A DNA stretch of 64,000 bases, taken from Kitasatospora sp. MAP12-44. Lineage in GTDB: Bacteria > Actinomycetota > Actinomycetes > Streptomycetales > Streptomycetaceae. The number at the start of each line of letters is the position of its first letter. The first letter of the stretch is position 1. This document shows, piece by piece, positions 29,748 through 38,063 of the stretch. The notes below the pieces were generated by a model that saw nothing but the letters and a program-made list of their open reading frames with translations, was not told where the DNA came from and ran no database searches. The stretch covers positions 2,356,001 through 2,420,000 of the forward strand of contig NZ_JARZAE010000004.1 of assembly GCF_029892095.1 (NCBI RefSeq), read 5' to 3'. The translations under genes were made by a program, and so were the position numbers.

Positions 29748-29963
29748 CCGGGGCCTCCTGTGTTGCAGACCGGTCGATCCTAATGCCCCGGAGCACCCGT
29801 TCGGACACCGTGGGCAGCCGCGACCGGCCCTCGGCGCCGCCGGAGCCCGTCAGGAGGCACCCCCAGCGGGTGTACTAGCCGCCCCTCCCATGGGACGATG
29901 CGCTCCCGGCCGCTTCCCCATCTCCGCGTCTTCATCTCCGCATCTTCGCGAAGGAGCCTGCGC

Positions 29964-30737
29964 ATGCCGCTGCTGCCCGGTGCCGAACCGTACCGCCATC
30001 GCGGCGGACCGGTCGGCGTCCTGCTCTGCCACGGCTTCACCGGCTCCCCGCAGTCGCTGCGCCCCTGGGCCGAGGAGCTGGCCGCCGCCGGGCTCACCGT
30101 CTCGCTGCCGCTGCTCCCGGGCCACGGCACTCGCTGGCAGGACCTCCAGGTGACCCGTTGGGAGGACTGGTACGCCGAGGTCTCCCGTGAGCTGCTGACC
30201 CTCTCGCAGGAGTGCGAGCAGGTCTTTGTGATGGGCCTGTCGATGGGTGGCGCGCTGACCCTGCGGCTGGCGGCCGAGCACGGCGAGCGGGTCAGCGGTG
30301 TGGTGCTGGTCAACCCGTCGGTACGCGCCGACACCCCCGCCATCGCGATGCTCCCGGTCCTGCGGCACCTGGTGCCCAGCCTGCCCGGGGTCGCCGGCGA
30401 CATCGCCCTCGCCGGGGCCGCGGAGGTCGGCTACGACCGGATGCCCGCGCACGCCGTGTGGTCCCTCTCGCTGCTGTGGCGCGAGGTCCAGCACGCCCTG
30501 CCCCGGGTGACCCAGCCGGTGCTGCTGCTGCACAGCCCGCAGGACCACGTGGTCTCCCCGGCGAACTCCGCTCTGGTGCTCGCGCGGATATCCTCGATCG
30601 ATGTGACGGAGCGGCTGTGCGAGCGCAGCTTCCATGTGGCGACGCTGGACCACGACGCCGGACTGATCTTCGAGGAGTCCCTCGCGTTCGTCCGGCGGCT
30701 GACCACGGTCGCGAAGGCCGAAGATCGTCAGGGCTGA
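29964..30737 (+). CDS. Alpha/beta hydrolase (carboxylesterase / monoacylglycerol lipase type)
   Basis: A 257-residue alpha/beta hydrolase. The oxyanion region is LLCHGFTGSP, the nucleophile serine is in GLSMGG, the acid lies in SPQDHVVSP, and the His is in RSFHVATLDHD. This pattern fits thermostable carboxylesterase Est30-like enzymes. The ATG 29964 has AAGGAG 7 nt upstream. The downstream gene starts 61 nt later. The natural ester substrate is unknown; the neighbouring acyltransferase hints at lipid turnover. Confidence 0.88.
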   Translation: MPLLPGAEPYRHRGGPVGVLLCHGFTGSPQSLRPWAEELAAAGLTVSLPLLPGHGTRWQDLQVTRWEDWYAEVSRELLTLSQECEQVFVMGLSMGGALTLRLAAEHGERVSGVVLVNPSVRADTPAIAMLPVLRHLVPSLPGVAGDIALAGAAEVGYDRMPAHAVWSLSLLWREVQHALPRVTQPVLLLHSPQDHVVSPANSALVLARISSIDVTERLCERSFHVATLDHDAGLIFEESLAFVRRLTTVAKAEDRQG

Positions 30738-30798
30738 AGATCGTCAGGGCTAGGGCCACCAGGGCTGAAGGGCCGGCAGAGCAGATGAGGCAGTACCG

Positions 30799-31347
30799 AT
30801 GAGCGGGGCGGCGGGCGGGGCGGCGGGCGCTGACGAGGAGCGTCCCTCGGAGCGGGAGAGCGAGCAGACGCCTGCTCCCGCCCCTGGGAGCCAGGCCGAG
30901 CAGGACGCGATCTTCGCCGCGCTGGTGGCGCAGTTCGACGATCCGGTGGACCTCAACCGGCCGGACTGGCCGGAGATCGAGAACCTCCGGGCCAGGAACG
31001 AGCGGGCTGGCCTGACGCCCGAGCCGCGCCCCCGTCCCCCGGTGGGGCCACCCGCCGAGGGCCACCGCGTCTGGACGCCCGCCGAGGACCCGGACGAGGG
31101 CCACTACGTGCCGCCCGAGCCCCCGCCGCTCCCCCACGGCGACACCACCGCCAAGTTCGCCTGGATCGCCGTACTCGGCGGTCCGGCGCTGCTGCTCTTC
31201 GACGCCTTCTTCTGGCGCGAGATCGCCGGCTGGCCCGCCTGGGTCGGCCTGTCCGCCTTCCTGGGCGGCTTCGTCACCCTGGTCGCCCGCATGAAGGACC
31301 GCGACGAGGACGAGCCCCCGGACCCGACCGGCGGCGCAGTCGTCTGA
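30799..31347 (+). CDS. Conserved actinobacterial membrane protein of unknown function
   Basis: A 182-residue protein. The first 115 residues are hydrophilic and rich in Glu, Pro and Gly, with the conserved-looking stretch FAALVAQFDDPVDLNRPDWP. Two membrane segments follow at about residues 119-160, and the tail is acidic. No catalytic motif is visible. It lies downstream of the esterase on the same strand and ends at a strong hairpin. Confidence 0.75.
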   Translation: MSGAAGGAAGADEERPSERESEQTPAPAPGSQAEQDAIFAALVAQFDDPVDLNRPDWPEIENLRARNERAGLTPEPRPRPPVGPPAEGHRVWTPAEDPDEGHYVPPEPPPLPHGDTTAKFAWIAVLGGPALLLFDAFFWREIAGWPAWVGLSAFLGGFVTLVARMKDRDEDEPPDPTGGAVV

Positions 31348-31358
31348 CGACCACCGAA

Positions 31359-31395
31359 GAGCCGCGCCGTCCCGCCTTCCGGGACGGCGCGGCTC
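31359..31395. terminator. Hairpin between convergent genes
   Basis: GAGCCGCGCCGTCCC pairs with GGGACGGCGCGGCTC over 15 bp with a 7-nt loop. It overlaps the last 2 nt of the minus-strand gene and can end both transcripts. Confidence 0.8.
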
Positions 31396-31786
31396 AGGCT
31401 TCGCGCTCGATGAATTCCTGCTCGATCCGCTCGAAGATGTCCGCGTCGGTCTCCCGCTGCCACTGCGGCAGTGCCTCCCAGTCGGCGACGTAACCGGGCT
31501 TGGGGTTCTCGATGTGCTTGTGGATCTGGGCGATCCAGCACAACGCGACAAAGCGCCCCTTCTGCTCCCGGGTCAGCTTGGCGGTGTTGCCGTCACTCAC
31601 CGCGATGAACCCGCAGACCTGCTCGTAGACGGCCGCTGCGGACCGGCGCTCCCACTCGGGAGTCTCCTCCCACGGCGTGACGTAGCCCGGCTTGGGCTCC
31701 CCCGGGTAGTACTTCCTGACTCCGGCGATCCACGCCTCGCGGAAGGTGCGGCCGTTTTCGGTCTGCACGATAGGTCCCCTCGTCAC
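31394..31786 (-). CDS. Small two-repeat protein next to the XRE regulator, function unknown
   Basis: A 130-residue protein made of two related units: FREAWIAGVRKYY..PKPGYVTPWEETPEWERR..VYEQV and FVALCWIAQIHKHI..PKPGYVADWEALPQWQRE..IFERI. Each combines a helix with a PKPGYV-x(2)-WE-x(2)-P-x-W motif. I do not recognise a named domain. The GTG start at 31786 overlaps the regulator stop (GTGA), so it is translated with the regulator, perhaps as its partner or effector. Confidence 0.7.
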   Translation of the reverse strand: MTRGPIVQTENGRTFREAWIAGVRKYYPGEPKPGYVTPWEETPEWERRSAAAVYEQVCGFIAVSDGNTAKLTREQKGRFVALCWIAQIHKHIENPKPGYVADWEALPQWQRETDADIFERIEQEFIEREA

Positions 31787-33089
31787 ACAGAGATGATGGC
31801 TAGATTCGAGATCTGGTTGCTCAGTTCAGAGACACGCCTGTCCGAGATGAACGGATCAAGCCTCGATTGCAGGCCCTGCAACTTCCGCCCGACGTACCCG
31901 GATCCGCTTTGCCGTGCCAGTTCCACGGCCGTACTCGCGTACAGCAGGAGCTGATCGGAGTCACCGCGCTGGATTCCGAGCACGGCAAGGTCCGTCAGTA
32001 CGCTGCCTCTCCGACGCAGGGAGAGTTTCTGATCCAAAGCCTCGGTCAGCGCCCGTTCGGCGAGATCCGGTCGGCCGAGCTCGATGTAGCAGGTGCCCCG
32101 CTCCTCTGCCAGGCGTGAGCCGTCGAAGCGCAACCAACCACCGTTGTGCACCTGGCCGCTGAGCGAGTGGACTTCCTGGGCAAGATCCAGAGCGCGATGA
32201 CAGGCAGCGAAATCGCCGATACCCGCGAATGCCTCGGCCTGTACGCTGCTACCCAGTGCCGCGTCGAAAGCTCGCCATCGCCGCGCTGTGCGACCTGGGA
32301 TGCGGTGTTCAACAGCGGTATGGCCTTGGCAAATCGGCGCTCATGCATACCGATGAAGGCATGGCGTGTCAGTCCGCATGCCCACAGGTCATAGGCGTCC
32401 GCCTCCTTGCTGGCGCTCGTCGCGAGCGTGTAGCAGTAGGCGGCATCCGTGTAGCGGTTGCTGTCAAAGAAGATCTCGCCTGCAAGTTGGAACAGATCTC
32501 CAACCAGCGCGCAGAGTCGCTTGTGTGCGGCCTCACCGCGCGCTTCCGCAAGGCTTGCCGCGAGTGCACTGAGCTGATGCCGAACAAGCGGGTAGACCGA
32601 TGGCTTCGACTTGGCCAGCGAAAAGACCTGCCACAGATGACTGTTCAGCATTTCGTGCTCATCGATGTCGCTCACGGCCGCCAGAACCGGGCGGTCGGCG
32701 TGGTCGAGATCGAGCGGCGACAGTGCGACAAGTGTGCCGGTTATGCTCACGAGTTGGAGGAATTCACGACGGTTCATGGAGTCAAGGTCACCCACATCCA
32801 AGTAAGTCCCGGGTACCACGGTGTCAACTGTGACCATGGGCCGTGGCGCTTGTCCGATCACCGGAGAGCACTCGACTGGCAGTGGTGTCGCCAGGAGCGT
32901 GTCAAGCTCGGTCGGGGTGACCTGCAGGAGCCTGGAAAGTCTTGGCCGGATGTGCGGCTGCGGTGCGACCTCGCCGCGCTCCCACCGGCCGATGGTGGAG
33001 CGATCGACCTGGAGTTCAGCTGCGATCGATTCCTGACTGTAGCCCAGCGACTTTCGACGCTGCGCCAAGCGCCGCCGTGCGAAGGACAT
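31783..33089 (-). pseudogene. XRE-family regulator with TPR-like C-terminus, frameshifted
   Basis: The N-terminal 65 residues form an XRE helix-turn-helix (RKSLGYSQESIAAELQVDRS, then TIGRWERGEVAPQPHIRP). The motif MNRREFLQLVSITG in the middle and helical repeats after it are typical of Streptomyces regulators of about 430 residues. The frame breaks at about 32242-32253: the upstream frame reads ELSTRHWVAAYRPRHS, while the continuation VQAEAFAGIGDFAACHRAL is in another frame and runs to the stop at 31783. One missing base explains it. The ATG 33089 has GAGGGG upstream. Either a true pseudogene or a sequencing error. Confidence 0.8.
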
Positions 33090-33131
33090 TTCGGCCCCTC
33101 TGTTCGGGATACGTCTACCCAGGTCAGAGCT

Positions 33132-33156
33132 CCTGGTGCATCGAGTATGCACCAGG
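33132..33156. promoter_or_regulatory. 25-bp palindrome, candidate operator of the XRE regulator
   Basis: CCTGGTGCAT and ATGCACCAGG are perfect 10-bp arms around CGAGT. It lies 43 nt upstream of the regulator start and 107 nt upstream of the peptide gene, in the divergent control region. Confidence 0.6.
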
Positions 33157-33263
33157 GGTGCGCCATATTTGCTCTGGTTCGGGTCAACTCACCACTGTTG
33201 TCTGGGTGGTGTGGCGTGCGAGAGCGTCATCCTCAGAACCGAGAGACACCCGGGAGAGCGATC

Positions 33264-33407
33264 ATGGCGAAGCATGGCGGCGGTTCAGGCGACGACGGCA
33301 AGGGCAACGGCAACGGCGGTTCGCACTCCGGCAAGCCCGACACGGCTCCGCACGACGGTCAGCGCAGCGCGCCGCCCACCAACCTGCCCAAGCCCGGAGG
33401 CAAGTGA
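33264..33407 (+). CDS. Small Gly/Asp/Asn-rich peptide, candidate RiPP precursor
   Basis: A 47-residue peptide beginning MAKHGGGSGDDGKGNGNGG. It has no hydrophobic core and no signal peptide. It contains two Asp-Gly (11-12, 31-32) and two Asn-Gly (15-16, 17-18) dipeptides, the sites most prone to succinimide formation. The ATG 33264 has GGGAGAG 6 nt upstream. Its stop overlaps the start of the isoaspartyl methyltransferase-like gene (TGATG), so the two are made together. I infer that it is the substrate of that enzyme; no family name is known to me. Confidence 0.68.
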   Translation: MAKHGGGSGDDGKGNGNGGSHSGKPDTAPHDGQRSAPPTNLPKPGGK

Positions 33408-34513
33408 TGACCTGGACCGAACTCACCGCGGCACTGCTGGACTCCGGGGCTCTGCCCGCGAAGTGGGAGAAGACGTTCACCACGGTCCCGCGCACCGCGT
33501 TCACCCCCGACCGCATTCACCATGAGGGTAAGTGGATCGACCGGCGGACGGACAGCGCGCGGTGGATGGAACTGGTCTGCTCCGACCTGCCGTTGGTTAC
33601 CCAGCTCTACGACGACGGACAGACTCCCTCCTCGTCCAGCTCGATGCCGACGGTCGTGGCGACGATGCTGCGGCACCTGGAGGTGACCGAGGGCATGCGA
33701 GTCCTGGAAATCGGCACCGGGACGGGCTGGACGGCGGCACTCCTCGCCCGGCACTTGGGGGGTGCCCGGGTGACCAGTGTCGAGGTGGATGCGGGTCTGG
33801 CGGATCTGGCGCGGACCCGGTTGGGCGGAGCTCACCTGGGCGCGACCGTGGTGGCCGGTGACGGCGCGCTCGGCTACCGCGACAGGGCGCCCTACGATCG
33901 CGTCCACGCCACGGCGGCGGTGCGGCGCGTGCCGTTCGCGTGGGTCGAGCAGACCCGACCCGGCGGCCTGGTCCTGACGCCGTTCGGCACGGCGTTCTGC
34001 AACGGAGCGCTGCTCAAGCTCACCGTCGCCGACGACGGGCGTTCGGCGTCGGGTCCCTTCGTGGCGGACGTGGCCTTCATGTGGGTCCGCGACCAGCGGC
34101 CGCAGTCCGGGCCGTTCGATATCGAGGCGGTGCGCCACCGCGCCTCGCTGATCGACCCGGCGGCGGTGGAAGAGGAAACCGCGGCGGCCTTCGCCGTCGG
34201 CCTGCTGGTTCCGGGTCTGCTCCGGCAGAGCGTCTGGGCCGGCTACGACCGGCTCGGTACGGGGCGCTCGGAGGTCTGGGACGGCGTCTCGTACGCCCAC
34301 TGCCGACTGGCCGACTGGAACGGGTCACACGCGGTCGCGCAGTCCGGCCCCCGGAATCTCTGGACGGAGGTCGAGGAGGCCTACGCCTGGTGGGACGCGG
34401 CCGGTCGTCCCGGACTCGAGCGGTTCGGGTTGACGGTCACTCCCGACGGCCAGACACCATGGCTGGACGAGCCCGCCCACAGCCTGCCGAGCTTCGGGAG
34501 GCCAGCGGCGTGA
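33407..34513 (+). CDS. Protein-L-isoaspartate O-methyltransferase-like enzyme (RiPP-type)
   Basis: A 368-residue SAM enzyme. The PCMT-type core runs from about residue 60 to 210: SSSSSMPTVVATML (counterpart of the PIMT substrate loop), VLEIGTGTGWTAALLARHLG for SAM, VTSVEVDAGLADLA, and YDRVHATAAVRRVP. A C-terminal extension of about 150 residues goes beyond housekeeping PIMT and resembles methyltransferases of ATP-grasp or FxLD peptide systems. No ATP-grasp gene is nearby. GGAGG for its ATG lies inside the upstream peptide gene. Aspartyl methylation followed by aspartimide formation is the inferred reaction. Confidence 0.82.
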   Translation: MTWTELTAALLDSGALPAKWEKTFTTVPRTAFTPDRIHHEGKWIDRRTDSARWMELVCSDLPLVTQLYDDGQTPSSSSSMPTVVATMLRHLEVTEGMRVLEIGTGTGWTAALLARHLGGARVTSVEVDAGLADLARTRLGGAHLGATVVAGDGALGYRDRAPYDRVHATAAVRRVPFAWVEQTRPGGLVLTPFGTAFCNGALLKLTVADDGRSASGPFVADVAFMWVRDQRPQSGPFDIEAVRHRASLIDPAAVEEETAAAFAVGLLVPGLLRQSVWAGYDRLGTGRSEVWDGVSYAHCRLADWNGSHAVAQSGPRNLWTEVEEAYAWWDAAGRPGLERFGLTVTPDGQTPWLDEPAHSLPSFGRPAA

Positions 34514-34523
34514 GGCGCGGTGG

Positions 34524-35273
34524 TCAGGGCGCTGCTGGGATGCGGAGGGCCGCGAGGACCGGGAGGTGGTCGGTGGCGGCCAGCAGGTCGGGCATCGGGA
34601 GGGATGGGACGCCGCTGGCGAGTACGTCGATGGCCGGGGTGGCGAAGACGGCGTCCAGGCGCTGGAACGGGTCGCCGGGGCGGGAGGTGTACTCGCCGCC
34701 CCAGGGTGCGGTGGCGTAGCCGTCCTGGTAGCGCTCGGCCAGTCGGCGCCAACCCGGGTCCTCGGGGTGCTCGTTGAAGTCGCCGCCGATCACGGCGTGC
34801 TGCGCGCCCGCGAGTTGGCCGGGCAGCAGCTCGAACTGCCGTAGCCGCTCGGGCGGGTTGACGCTGAGGTGGCAGCTGGTGAGCGCGAACGGCGCGGCGC
34901 GGCCGAGCCGGATGACGGCGGTGGCGAAGCCGCGGGCGTGCAGGCCGCGCACCTTGGGCAGCAGCAGGTCGGCGCGGCGAAGCACCGTGACGTCCGGGGT
35001 GCCGAGCAGCAGCGGGCCGGCGGCGATGCGGCCGCCGCCGGAGAGGATCACGGTGCCGGTCTCGCGGGCCAGCCAGGCCGCTTGCGCCTGCGGGAACATG
35101 TACCGGGGAGACTCCTGGATGCAGATCAGGTCGGCCTCGCAGGCGCGGATCACCCGGACCAGCGCGCGCCGACTGTCGCGCTGCGAGCGGATGTTGTAGC
35201 TGAGCACGCGGACCCGCTGGGCACCGTCGGGTTCCGGGCCGGAGGGCGGCAGGTCGAGAGTCACCCGTGACAC
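34524..35273 (-). CDS. Endonuclease/exonuclease/phosphatase family protein
   Basis: A 249-residue member of the DNase I-like metallohydrolase fold: VLSYNIRSQ near the start, CIQESP (metal-binding Glu), TSCHLSVNPP, GGDFNEHPED, and the C-terminal TDHLPVLAAL. The substrate may be DNA, RNA or a phosphoester. The GTG 35273 gives the longest form; GTG 35264 is 7 nt downstream of TAGCGT (35272-35277, minus strand) and would be a leaderless start. No signal peptide is present. Confidence 0.87.
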   Translation of the reverse strand: MSRVTLDLPPSGPEPDGAQRVRVLSYNIRSQRDSRRALVRVIRACEADLICIQESPRYMFPQAQAAWLARETGTVILSGGGRIAAGPLLLGTPDVTVLRRADLLLPKVRGLHARGFATAVIRLGRAAPFALTSCHLSVNPPERLRQFELLPGQLAGAQHAVIGGDFNEHPEDPGWRRLAERYQDGYATAPWGGEYTSRPGDPFQRLDAVFATPAIDVLASGVPSLPMPDLLAATDHLPVLAALRIPAAP

Positions 35274-35354
35274 GCTACCGGTTCCGTCGTTGCGGGACCG
35301 GCAGCGTGACGGTTCGTCAGCGCGTTCGTTCAGCGCGTGCGGTGGCGCGATCGT

Positions 35355-36299
35355 TCAGCGCGTACGGGCCAGGTCGGCGGCGCCGACGATGCCGGCCGCC
35401 GAGCCCATCGACGCCAGCACCACCTCGGCCCGCGGCCGGTGCACGCCGCCGGTCAGATATGTCCCGTAGGCCTTGGCAACCGGGTCGAGCAGCAGCCGGC
35501 CGGAGTCGGAGACCCCGCCGCCGAGCACGAAGACGCCCGGGTCGAAGAGCGCGGCCAGGTCGGCCATGCCGCGGCCGAGCCAGTCGGCCAGCTCCGCGTA
35601 GCACTCCAGCGCCAGCGGGTCGCCGTCCTCGGCCGCCTCGGTGATGTGGATGCCCCGGATGGTCTCGGCGACGCCGTCGTTGAGCTCCAGCATCCGCTTG
35701 CCGGCGATCGGGTCGGCGGCCGACCGCTCCCGGCCGTAGCGGCGCAGCGCCCGGCCGGAGGCGTACTGCTCCCAGCAGCCCTTGCCGCCGCAGCCGCAGA
35801 GCAGGCCGTCGGGGACCATGTTGAGGTGGCCGATCTCGCCGGCCACGCCGAACCGGCCGCGGTGCAGGCGGCCGTCCAGCACCAGGCCGCCGCCGATGCC
35901 GGTGCCGACGGTGATCAGCACCATGTCGCTGTACTCGGCGGCGGCGCCGAAGCGGAACTCGGCCCAGGCGGCGCAGTTGGCGTCGTTCTCCACCACGGTG
36001 TCGAGGCCGGTGAGCTCCTCGATGCGGGTGCGCAGCGGCTCGTTCTCCCAGGCGATGTTGGGCGCGAAGATCACCGTGGAGCGCTCCCGGTCGACGAAGC
36101 CGGGGGCTCCGACGCCCACCGCGGCCACCTCGCCGTAGCTCTCCTTGAGCTCGCGCACCGCCTGGGCGATGGCGTCGACGGCCCACTGGGGGTCGGCCGG
36201 GGTGGGTACCCGGGTCCGGGCCAGGATCTCGCCGGTCTCATCGACCACGCCAGCCGCGATCTTGGTCCCGCCGACGTCGACGCCGATGGTCAGAGCCAT
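35355..36299 (-). CDS. glkA: ROK-family glucokinase
   Basis: Phosphorylates glucose with ATP and, in streptomycetes, mediates carbon catabolite repression. 314 residues. The phosphate-binding motif is IGVDVGGTKIAAGVVD; VENDANCAAWAE and the ROK signature GHLNMVPDG..CGCGGKGCWEQYASG with the zinc cysteines are present. The ATG at 36299 has GAGGGA 4-9 nt upstream. The position matches S. coelicolor glkA (SCO2126 as I recall). A GATAAT hexamer on the minus strand at 36381-36386 may be its -10. Confidence 0.93.
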   Translation of the reverse strand: MALTIGVDVGGTKIAAGVVDETGEILARTRVPTPADPQWAVDAIAQAVRELKESYGEVAAVGVGAPGFVDRERSTVIFAPNIAWENEPLRTRIEELTGLDTVVENDANCAAWAEFRFGAAAEYSDMVLITVGTGIGGGLVLDGRLHRGRFGVAGEIGHLNMVPDGLLCGCGGKGCWEQYASGRALRRYGRERSAADPIAGKRMLELNDGVAETIRGIHITEAAEDGDPLALECYAELADWLGRGMADLAALFDPGVFVLGGGVSDSGRLLLDPVAKAYGTYLTGGVHRPRAEVVLASMGSAAGIVGAADLARTR

Positions 36300-36440
36300 G
36301 TGTCCCTCAGTCATTCGCTCGTGCCCGATGGGCGGGCCGGGACTCGCCCCGTCCACGCTCCCCTACACACCGTGCCATACATTATCCGAAGACAAGGAGA
36401 AGGGAACCCCGCCGAGAGGCTTCAAAAGTCGTACGATTCA

Positions 36441-36452
36441 TACCGATCGGTA
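36441..36452. promoter_or_regulatory. 12-bp palindrome upstream of glkA
   Basis: TACCGATCGGTA is a perfect palindrome 142 nt upstream of the glkA start and 51 nt after the preceding gene. It has the form of a TetR-type half-site pair, but no regulator is adjacent. Confidence 0.3.
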
Positions 36453-36502
36453 GTGTCCTGGATCCGCTGGGTAACCGAGGTCGAGCGGCGCTTGACGACC
36501 GC

Positions 36503-36757
36503 TCACTCCTCCACGTCGATCCGCTCGCTGCCGCTCGGCTCCGGAGCCGCCCAGCGGCGCTCGTGACCGGCCACTGCGGCCCGATAGGCGGCCATCAGCT
36601 CGGTTCCGGCGGTGGCCAGGTGCTCGTAGACCTCGGGGTACTGGTCGCGGAACCGCCCGGCCGCGTGCAGGGCCTTCCCGCCCACCGCGAAGGCCAGTTT
36701 GCGCGTCTCGTCGACCAGCGGGCCGAGCGGGTTGTCGACAGGATCTGAACTGTTCAT
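36503..36757 (-). CDS. Small conserved streptomycete protein (DUF5304-like)
   Basis: An 84-residue soluble, mostly helical protein: GPLVDETRKLAFAVGGKALH is followed by FRDQYPEVYEHLATAGTELMAAY and an acidic end. The ATG 36757 follows GGAGGCGCC. It lies between the ArsA-like gene and glkA on the same strand. The DUF5304 assignment is by position and feel only; function unknown. Confidence 0.65.
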   Translation of the reverse strand: MNSSDPVDNPLGPLVDETRKLAFAVGGKALHAAGRFRDQYPEVYEHLATAGTELMAAYRAAVAGHERRWAAPEPSGSERIDVEE

Positions 36758-36871
36758 GACGGGCGCCTCCTCGTGCCGGCGACCGCGACCGCGGCCCCTG
36801 CCGCGACGCTACCGGAGGCCGCCGAGGCGCCGGGCACACCCGCTGCCGAGGCGCCCGGCCCGCCCGCCCGC

Positions 36872-38041
36872 TCAGGAGCGCGGCCAGAGCTCCGGATCCG
36901 GCGCGAAGCGCACCGTCAGCTCGCCGTCGCGCAGGCCCGCTCCCGCCACCGTGCAGCGGCGCAGCGCCGAGGGCAGCGGCAGGATCCGGCGGTACGGGCC
37001 GAGCCCGACCACCAGCTCGTCGCCGCGCCGCATCAGCTCCAGGTCGGCGCGGTCGGCGCCGGGCACCGCGAGCCGCCAGAGCAGCACGCCGTCCTCGGCA
37101 AGCCGGTCCTCGGCGGTCCAGGGCCAGCCGTCGGTGGGCTCGGGACCCGCCCCGGTGCCGTACAACTGCCGGGCCAGCGCGGGCAGTTCCTCGGCCAGCT
37201 GGTCGGCGATCAGCAGCGGCACGTCCAGCCCGAGCCCGTCGAGCCGCTCGCGCTCGCGGACGGCCAGCGCGGCGAGCCAGGGATCGGGCGAGCCGAGCGC
37301 GGCGGCCGGCAGCGCCCGATGCGCGACGACGGCGTCCACCCGGTGCCCGAACAGCGCGAGGCCGGCCCGGGCCCGGTGCAGCCCGTCGGCGGTGAAGCTG
37401 CCGGCGTCGGCCACCAGGCGCACCGAGGTGGCCGGCGACTCGACCACCTCGCGCGCGGCGGCGAGCTCGACGGCCGCCCAGCCGCGGGCCTTGTAGATCC
37501 AGTCGGCCGGCATCGGCATGCCGACCAGGGCGGCCAGCATCGGGCGCAGCGCATGGGCGGCCTGGCGCTGCTCGGGCAGCAGCCGGGCGAGGTAGCGGTC
37601 GAGCTGCTCGGGCAGCGCGAGGGCGGCGGTGAGTTCGGCGGGCGGCGGGGCGGCGGCCACCAGCACGTCCCACTCCCCGGCGGGCTGCCGCAGCGCCCGC
37701 AGCAACGCGAGGTGCCCGGTGCCGGGCAGCGCGGTCAGCTCGTCCTCGTCCAGCGGTTCGACGCCGAGCAGGTCGTACCCGCTGCGCAGCGGGCCGTCCA
37801 GACCGGCGACGGCCCGGCGGAAGGCGTGCTGCTCGTCGATCCGGGTGGCCCACAGGTTGCCCGCGACCGGTTCGGGCACCGCGGTGAGCCGACTGCCGAA
37901 CAGTCCGTCGATCCGCCGATGCGGGTCGTCCGCGGCCACCAGCAGGGTCCGCAGCCCGCGCTCGGCCGCGTGCAGCGCGGTGGCGGCGGCCACCTCGGCC
38001 ACCCCGGCGCCGTCACCGGTGACGAGCACGGTTCGCGTCAT
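36872..38041 (-). CDS. ArsA/MinD-like protein with degenerate P-loop
   Basis: A 389-residue protein with the overall plan of ArsA-family ATPases, including an N-terminal beta strand and loop, a DVLVAAAPPPAELTAALALPEQLDRYL region and a C-terminal ArsA HSP20-like domain (GLRDGELTVRFAPDPELWPRS). The P-loop expected as GKGGVGKT reads GDGAGVAEV, lacking the Walker lysine and Ser/Thr, so ATP hydrolysis is doubtful. The ATG at 38041 is taken; an ATG at 38056 is in frame. It follows the SRPBCC gene by 22 nt or less. Confidence 0.8.
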   Translation of the reverse strand: MTRTVLVTGDGAGVAEVAAATALHAAERGLRTLLVAADDPHRRIDGLFGSRLTAVPEPVAGNLWATRIDEQHAFRRAVAGLDGPLRSGYDLLGVEPLDEDELTALPGTGHLALLRALRQPAGEWDVLVAAAPPPAELTAALALPEQLDRYLARLLPEQRQAAHALRPMLAALVGMPMPADWIYKARGWAAVELAAAREVVESPATSVRLVADAGSFTADGLHRARAGLALFGHRVDAVVAHRALPAAALGSPDPWLAALAVRERERLDGLGLDVPLLIADQLAEELPALARQLYGTGAGPEPTDGWPWTAEDRLAEDGVLLWRLAVPGADRADLELMRRGDELVVGLGPYRRILPLPSALRRCTVAGAGLRDGELTVRFAPDPELWPRS

Positions 38042-38063
38042 GACCGGTCGCGGCATCGGGCGA

